From Prevotella sp. (GTDB lineage Bacteria > Bacteroidota > Bacteroidia > Bacteroidales > Bacteroidaceae), in the NCBI GenBank assembly GCA_024695815.1, contig JAILHK010000034.1, positions 62,001-126,000 on the forward strand: a stretch of DNA of 64,000 nt, given 5' to 3'. Numbering within the stretch: position 1 is the first letter of the stretch; every line of letters begins with the position of its first letter. The notes under the pieces were generated by a model, which saw only the letters and a program-made list of their open reading frames with translations, was not told where the DNA came from and made no database searches. Of the stretch, positions 31,601 through 40,600 are shown one piece after another. Made by a program: the position numbers and the translations under genes.

Positions 31601-34600
31601 TACGGCCTTTCGTACCTTAAAGTTCTCTGGGTCGAAATTTTCTGCGAGCAACATGCCTCGCTCAACCGTAATTTCACCCGTCTCTTTGTTCTTGCGGGTA
31701 AACGTAACTATCTGGCCTTTGTATTTGCCAAGACTACCACATGCCTGCAGCACATTGCCAGTAATCATAAAGCGTATCTGACGATTGGTGTTCTTTGGAA
31801 TCATCTTATCCCACCATTCATCCCACTTTTTAGCTCTGCTTCCCATTGGAAGCTCTTCGCCAAAATCAGTCCTTTCAAGGGCGATTATTTCTAAATCACC
31901 ACGTTCGTCAATAATCTTCTGGATTGTCTTGCTATTGTTGACAACGGGAATACTAATCATTGAACGTGAGTCCTTAACTGCGAACACAGCCTTTACTTGC
32001 CGTGGATCGCCATTCTTTGTTTGGAAGCCAAGGAAACGGCCATACATTAAAGCGGCATCGCTACTAATATCGTCCGTTAATGGAACCAAGTATGGCCTAC
32101 CGGGCTTAAGATACATGGCTGCGTGATAGACGGTGTTCTGTTGGTCTCCCAATTCGCCTTTGTAGGTGTTAATGTCTGCAGTATGACTACGGCGCATTTC
32201 AACCAACGAAGGCCAGTTCTGAATCATGGTTTCCCATTCCTCTTCTGTCTGTTCGTCCTTTTTGGGGTGCTCACTGCGCAACTTCTCTTCAAGTTTTGTC
32301 TCTTGTTCGTTATAGCGTTCCTGGCGTTCGTTAATCTTCTTCTCAATTGCCTCTGCTACCTTTTCATCGGTCTGCTGTGTGAGACCACCCTTTGGCAAAC
32401 CGTCTTCGTCTAATGCGTCAAGTTCCTTCATCTTTTTCTTGATGTCAGAAGAGCGCATAGGCTTCTTAAGCACATTAACTTCTACTCGCTCAATAGAAGA
32501 GTCATGGGCAAATTCGTTCTCGCTTTCGTTATCCTTACCAGAAATGAAGGTTGCTTTGTCAATTGTTGTGGCCTCCAAATTCATAGTGGTTGATTCAAGA
32601 TCGTTGATACCATTCTGATTCAGATAGTCGATATGGTCTATATAGCGCTGAGAAAGTTCATTTATAACACGTTCCTGGATGGCACATGGAAGACGCTGAA
32701 TGTTAATAAGAACATCGTACAATAGTCCTGTATGCCCTTCCCATTCACCAGTTTTATCATTCCTCTTCAAACCCGTGTCTTTGTCCAATAGGCTATTGAT
32801 GTCGTTTAGATGCTCTAAAAGGTAATTCTTACAAACCTCGTCGCCATATTTGTTATCCATATCAATGGCATCAACCTTGTTGCTTGACACATCTTTTGTT
32901 CCCGTGCTTTGTGCATCCAGTGAAGACAGCTTCTTTTTGAGTGTCATCATAAGCTTCTGTTCTGCTGGAATTGGTGAGCTGACATAAAAATATTCACCCC
33001 TATGCACTTGACCTGTTCTGTCAATACGGCCGCGCATCTGGACCTCTTTTGTTACATCAGCATTTGGCTGCAAGATGATCATCTTCCTAGGATTCTGATT
33101 ACCAAAATTCTTGCTTGCGTGACCACTTATGCCTGTTGCACCTGCATCATTAATAATGAGTGCATCAAACTGTTCTTCTTTAGGTAATGGGCTTTTAGCT
33201 GAACCACCGTTAAACCTACGCATCACATCTTTGCCCTTTGCCTTGTATGGCATTTTGGTGTAACCGCCGCTCTGATTTCTTTCAAGTTGGTATTTACGGC
33301 CTGTTATTTCTCCGCAACTATATCCGGCATCGGCCATCATGTGACGAATAAGGTCAATGGGGCTAAGAGATAATTCAACCTTGTCATTGTCAGCAATATA
33401 TTCTTCTATACGGCTGCGTAAGTTTGCTAATGCAATAGCACCGGCAGAGTCAAGTTCGTCTTCTGCGTCAAATTCAACTCGGTTAATCGTCTTAAGCCTA
33501 TTGTTTTCATCTAGTTGCTTCTGCGTGATAACATACTTTAGACTAAATTTAACGCCTTTGTCAAAGATTGGTTTGAAGTTTATAGTATCTATCTCATCAC
33601 CCAACTCTTTAACATATGACTCCATGGTGTTGTGAACTGCAATAATGGGTTTACCACCCTGTTTAATCTGTTCTATTGCCATTTCAGCGGCCTTTTTCGC
33701 TTTCATGGCAAAAACCATAAGGTTAGTAACATTAGAAACCTGGCTCTTGTATGATGTGTTGGTTACAAATGTAAGAACACCTCCTGTCTTTGCGGCAGCT
33801 TGGTTTTGTAATTCGTATTGCTCTTGTTGTTTTTTTACCAGAGGATCAACGTAGTCGTGCTGAAAATCAATAATATCCTGCACAAGCGACATTGTCTTAT
33901 CGCTCGTTGTTCTACATTTTTCATACTCTTCTTCTGAATATATTTCCCTTGGTTCGGTCCATGTTGTCTTTACGCCAGACATATCGCGCTCACGGCGAAT
34001 CATTTCACCGCTTTTAAACAACGCCTCTGCCATAATTTCTTGCATAGAAACACCGTACTCCTTTATTGCTTGTAGCATTTCATTAAGAGGCATGTTAAGC
34101 GCACTCATTGAACTTTTTACTGCATACAACAACATGTTTTCTGGTCTCTTAGCATATGTAGCGGAAAGAAAAGTGGTTCCAGCCGATTCTTGAACAAGCT
34201 CCCTAAAGAACCTTCCTGTATTACTTTCACCGCTAGCATTATGGCTTTCATCAAGTATAAGAATGGCATCCTTTGCGTATAGACGCAACCAGTCTTTTCT
34301 TTTTTGTGATGCTTTTACAGAACCCTCTTCATCTTTTCCACTGATTTGAGTGTATGTCGTCATTACAAAGTCGTACTGTCTGCCCTTTTCGTTCTTTGGA
34401 AGCTTATCTTCCGCGGTATCATATAATGCATTCTGTACACTTGGTTTTGGGCGAGATATAACTTTCTTTCCGTCCTCGTCGGTAATGTCAGCTTCTGCGT
34501 CTTTATTTGTTATGAACGGCATATAATCTTGTCCTATGTCGCTCATGTCTCGATACATATCACTGAATAGTTTTGATTTTTCAGTTACAAAGATAACCTT

Positions 34601-37600
34601 TTTGCCATGTTTGATACCCCAATGTATGAGCGCGGCTGCTGTACGACCCTTGCCGACACCTGTCATATCGCCAACAATAAAGCTCTTACCTTCTTTCATT
34701 TTTCCAATAGCCAACGCAACTGCATCGACCTGTTCTGAAGCAAGACCGGTCGTTTTTCCACTTTCAAATGCGGAAAACATTTCTTCCTTGGTTTTATAAC
34801 CAAGCTCTTCTCTTACAAAATCTGCAGTGTCGCTCTTTTGGAAAAACTTTTCCTTAAGACGTTTAAAAGCATTCCTAATAGAATCCACTATACCACTTGG
34901 TATAACGGAACCAATTGCATACTTCTTTTCGGAACTACTAGAGGCTTCGTAGTCGGTCTTTTCCTTAGAAATATCTACCAACTGCGGCTTTGGAGAGTTT
35001 TCTAATGATCCCCCTCCGCTACTGTTTCCGTTGCTAGATACCTCAGTGGCCCTTCCACTTTCTCCGGATTCATTTGCCCCCAATCCTCCTCCATTATTTG
35101 TGGGCATAGAACCCGATTGAGAACGCCCTCCTGGTTGGTCTTGATTTTCTGGGCTATCGAACAAGCCCAGTCCCATGTTTCCTTGTTCGGACTTGGTGTG
35201 TTTTCGCCCACCATTTCCATTATTTTGTCCTCGTCCAGCTGGAACTTCCACGACCCCAGAAGTTCCTCCAGTTTCTTCTTGTTTGGTTCCTCCTTCTCCA
35301 GTTCCTGGTACAGGGGGTTCAGTTCCTCTTTCGTGCGTGTTACCCAAAGCCACCCCTCCGGTGTCTCCCACGCCATCGTCCATATTTCCTGTTTCTTGTT
35401 CTCCATTGTTATTCTCGTTTACGTTAATACCTTTTTCTGCTGCCCATTCGCCTACAGTTTTCATTACACCTTCAACTTTATACGGGTAGTTCCACATGTC
35501 TTCGATAAGTTCTCTAACCTCTGCATCGGTATAACCTGTTGCTTCTTTTAGTTGCTCACCGATAAAGTCGCGCATTTGATTTACCCAGCCGTCCTTACTT
35601 TCTGTGTTATCAAGGATAGTGTAGCCAAGTTCTGCGCCGGCATCAACCACTTCAAACATAACCGCAATCTGCTCTGGTGTCAGATTATCTACACTGTAAG
35701 CATCTGTTTGGCTGTTTTTGTCATTCTTTGCAAGCTTCTTTAGCTTTGTTAGTGCAGCCTGTAACCTAGCTTGTGCTGCAGCTTGTGTAGGGCTTATGTT
35801 TGTTGTAGGGCCTGCAGGCTGAATTTCGGCAGTTGTTGAAGATGGGGTTCCTGTTTCAGCCACATTTGGTTTTTCAACCTTTGGTGTTTCGTTAGTAGGC
35901 GTTATTGGCTTTTCCGTCTCACTTTGTGGCTGTTCTACCTGCGAAGTTGTAGCTACTTTCATGTTATAGATAAATAGGTAAGCAGCCTTCGCCATTTCTG
36001 TTGTATATGGGTTTGAAATGTCGAGATAACCCTTTGCAAGTACCTTCTGTGCGTCGCCTGCGTTTGAAGAATTAATATCCTCCACGGTCAGCGGGTGTTC
36101 AGAAATAATTTTCTCTCGCTCGCTCTGAGGCTTATCAGCGGGAGTCTCTTCTACTCCTGATTCTGGAGCATTGACTTCACTTCCTCCTGTATTGTGGGGA
36201 GTCCCTTCTGCTGTCGGTCTTGGTTCGCTACTTTCAGTTGTGCTAGGGCTTGTTTCTTCCCCTCCTTGGCTGCTTTGAGGATTGTCAGCCACAGGTACAT
36301 TTCCTTCTGTTCCATTGTCTATTCCAAAAATTTGTTTGAGTGCTTGTTCTTTTGTTAATACTTCGCCTGTGGCAGGTGCGTCAAACAGACCAAGTTCGCG
36401 GGTAGAACCATTTACAAGGTCGTAATACTGACGCAGGTAGTTAGATAATGTCTTTTGGTCTTTCAGACTTGCATACATCATTGCTAACTCGATGGCAAAG
36501 TTACTATATTTTCCGATATTCTTCGAACCATCCAAGTTAATTTGTCTTAACCAGTCGTTAGCGGCTGCTCGGGCGGCGGCATAACGCTCTTCGAAGTTCT
36601 TTCCCTTAACACCTGCAAACTGAGGTGAAGAGGTCGATAACTCATGAAATGCTTGAATACTCTCCTGTAAGTCTTTAAGGATTGAGGCTTCTCCAGTGAC
36701 AGAAAGTTCCCTACCAACAGAAGATACAATTGCACCCTGTATATTCTTGGGCAGCTCATAGAACATAGTTCTAAGGTCGGGGTTGGCACCGTTGAAGATA
36801 ATATCGGTCAGCATATCCTTTGCAAATTGACGTGCTGCTTCCTTATCTTCTAACAGGCTCTTTGCCTCTGTGTCGCTGATATATCCACCTTTATTGAGCC
36901 ACCTTACTGCTTCTTCTACGTTTGCTTCCACTCTTTCAGAAAGTGTAGCATCCGGATCATCGTGACGCAACATGATATTAGCAAAGCTTGTGTAGTTGTC
37001 GCCAAGTTTGGTGACAGTAGGTGTAACCTCTGGAATCTTTCTGCCGCCAGTTTCAAGGTCTGCTGCAGTAAACTGACCAAGACGGATTGCTTCTGCATCG
37101 TTTACATCAAGAACAATGTGTGCAAATGGCTTCTCCATCTGTGCAATGGACTCTGCGGTGGTTCCGAGTTCTGCTGCGTGTGCCATCAAGAACTCCTTAT
37201 ATTTCTTAGCGACTGCTTCATTGCCAGGCGCATAGATGTATTCGGCAAGGTTTCTGCGGCCATTGCCTTGGATAACCTCACCACGTCTGTTTGTCTGTGT
37301 GGCACTTCCGCTATACGCACTCTGTGTACCATTGAAGGTAAGCATCAGTTCTGGGCGGAAGTTAGCTTCACTTGCGTTGGCCTGTGCAGCGGCCTGTCTG
37401 TCTGCGCCAAACTCTGCCTTTGGCTGTGCTTCTGGAATGAAGTGCTTATCGTTGGTCTGTCCGTTTGTAAGGTGAGAACCTTGCACATCACCAAGTTCGC
37501 TGACGGTAAGATGTCCTTTTACCTTATCCTTTGTAGAGTACTGCACCTCAACCTCCATACCCTGCGGTACAGGCTTTTCTTCTTGTCTGTCGATACGCTG

Positions 37601-40600
37601 ACCTTCAACAACCTTATATCCACGGCCACGGGCTGCTTCTGGTGTGTCGTATCTATACTCCGGAACATTCTCGTCAATGGGTTCGGTTGGTGGCGTAGGT
37701 TGAACAGGTTGTGCAGGTGCTTCAACCTGACGTGTTGCAGGAACGTTAAGAACATTCTGCCAATACTGCAAGCGGCCCTGCTCTGCTTCAATGGCATTTT
37801 TGGTCTCTTGCATTTCGGCGATCTTCTCCTGTAGGGTCTTGCCTTTTAGTTCGCCTTTCTGTTGCTTCTCTTGTGTTTTTTGCAGATTGGCAAGATTGGC
37901 CTCCGACTCATTAATCATGCTCTGCACAAGGGCAGGAACATTTTCTTCACCTGCTTGTTCTACAAGTGCATTGTAGGTATCTTCATTCGATGCTTGCTCG
38001 TACTGAGGTTGACCATCTTCGCCTACCGGTATGCGTGACATGGCAGTGGTCTGCTCAACATCTGCATCATCTGCAACAACCTCTTCGGTTGGTGCTGCAT
38101 CTGTAGTTGGTGCGCCTTCTACCTCTACACCACTAGGCTGTTCGCTTTCAATTATAGGCTGCTCTTCGTCCATTGCACCCAACTTAGCACTTTCCTCGTT
38201 CTGTAGGCGTTCAAGTTCTGCGAGTTGGAACTGGTCAAGCCTAATTGGTGTCTCACTTACCACAAGATGCGAGTCCGTTCCAAGCTGAACTATATCGCCG
38301 TTAGCATCAACGGCAAGGATAAGTCCGCTATCAGAAGAGATTACGTTACCATCGTTATCCGTCTGAATATTACCACTAACGAGATTGTAGCTATTCTCGC
38401 CATCGGTTACAGCCATGATGTTTATATCTTTTTTCTGGCCGTTGATAGTACCTTTAAACGTATTCCTCTCACGCGTGTTGGCTGCAGCCTCAGCAAGTTT
38501 ATCACTCTTACGGTTCATGTATGATTCATACCTCGCCTTTTGGTTGTAGTAGTCAATAAGGATGGCACGCTCTTCGTCAGTCGCCCAATCAAGAGCTGAT
38601 ATGATTTCCTGATGTGAAAGGTCCTGCTGTTCTCTTTGCATAACCTCTTGCGCAAGAGTTTCGTTTCTTTCGAATAGCTTATCACGAGATACTTTTGCAC
38701 CTTCAAATCCGGTCTTAATCTCCATTCCATCGGTGCCATCGCTAGAGTCATAATCAATAGCTTCTGCATCTGCAACAGACGAACCATCCTGGGCGCTCTG
38801 TTCTTCGTGAAGTTCGCTATTATCAAAAGCTGCTTCGTGCATCTTCTTAGAGAAGGCAAGAATCATCTTCTGTTCTTCATCGGTACGCTTCATGGGGTCT
38901 TTCTCCATGGCGTTCTCTACCTCTTCTGGTTGTGCACCTGTCTCACCACAGAACTCTTGAAGGATCATGTTGTATTGGTTGCCCGGCCTTACAGAGAGAA
39001 TATACTTGTCAGACATCATATCTTTCTGTAGGCGGTCATTCAACATTTTGTAGTGAGCTGCCTTCATTTCGTCACGATTATTATACTCGTGTGTGCTGAG
39101 AACGTTTCCTTTTTCGTCAAGTTCCTCAATGGTATTGCCTGTGATTCTGTATGAGTCAACGCGAGGGGTGTTATAGACACCATTGGCTGCTGCTACTGCG
39201 TTGCCAATATTAAAACCTCTAAGAGCGATAAGGTCGCTTGCATACATAACGACAGCTTTTTTCTCTTCTGCAGACAGACCAGCATGCGAGATAGCGTTAT
39301 TCAGAGTGTTAGCAAAGTCCTTATTCTCTGCATTGTCAAGCATATCCTTGATGGCACGATAACGTTCTACATCGTCGAATGTGTCTCGCATCCCCTTATC
39401 TGTAGTATTCAGATTGTACTTCAATCCGTAGTAGTGGGCCTGCTGATAGCCACTCGCCATAATCTGAGGGGCGCGGAGAATGCCAGACGTTAAACCAGTC
39501 TTGGCCCATGTGTCGAGCTGTGTATGTAGGTCAGTGATACTCTCTGCGTTTGGATCATATTCATCGCCAGTCACAGCGTTAAGGATTGCAGTACGAGCCA
39601 TTCCATACTCTTCTTCAAATCCTTCACCGAACACGCTCTGAACACCAAGGAAGTTGAGGGTTTTTTCACCCGCCTTCCATACTTTGTTATCTGTGAACTT
39701 TGTAACGAAGTTAGTTATGTTCTTACCAATGGCCGTTTTAGCCCATTTGGCTGCCACCTTTCCAAAAACAGAGTCAATGCCGGGGCCTACCAATTCTGAT
39801 GCATTTTCTCCAGAGCGATTCAGCTCTTCAAAGAAAGCTGCCTTTAAAGCATTGGTGCCTCCTTCGAAATTAATATCGCCTTGCTTGTTTACGGTCAGTT
39901 CGCCAGAATATCTATCTGCAATACCTGCCATGGTAGATGCTGCTTGTATGGTGTTGGCTGAAATGGTACCACCAATCTCAGCGCCAATGGCACCACCTAC
40001 AACCTTTGAGCCAACCATCATGCTCTTATTGACCAAAGCAGCACTCTTGGTACCGAGGTTCTTTGTGAGGGCTTTCGTAAGTTCAGAAGCAACCATCTTT
40101 GTTCCTGCTTTGGCTCCCATATTAACACCGGCCTTATAAAGGTTGGCAAAACCGCCACCTGTAAGCGCAAAGTCTTTCATGAACACAAGTGACTGACCAA
40201 ATCCCTGTCCGGCACCATACCACCAACTGCGATTGTTGTTCAGTTGTTGTGCCTCCTGGTTGAGAAGGTAACTCTTCATGAGGGACTTCTCACTATCGGT
40301 AAATTCTGGTTTAACACCTTTTGCTTTGGCTTCATCCATCTTCTTCTTAAGCCCAAGCATTGCGCTAGAAGTATTAAGGTCTGAAAGTCCAAAGGTCATA
40401 GATGATTCGCTCGATACTACGTCCCATACACCACCGCCAAAACCTTTGTTGTCACGCTCAGCTTCCAATGCTGTCAGTCGCTGTGCTGCAAGACTGCGGG
40501 CCGCCCTAATTTCCTTGATGCTCTTATCATTTTGAGCCATATAAGAACCGTCAACAACCACACCACCTATAGTTGTTCCACCAATAGGTGTGCTATATTT

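Noticed and set aside
35002-35406. 134-aa minus-strand ORF in another frame of the giant gene (MENKKQEIWTMAWETPEGWLWV...)
   Set aside because: Overlaps a Gly/Asn/Glu-rich linker of the giant protein; likely a by-product of low-complexity sequence, though an overprinted gene cannot be excluded.
36962-37834. 290-aa plus-strand ORF within the giant gene
   Set aside because: Antisense, Cys/Leu/Phe-rich shadow ORF; the minus-strand frame is continuous over 15.8 kb.
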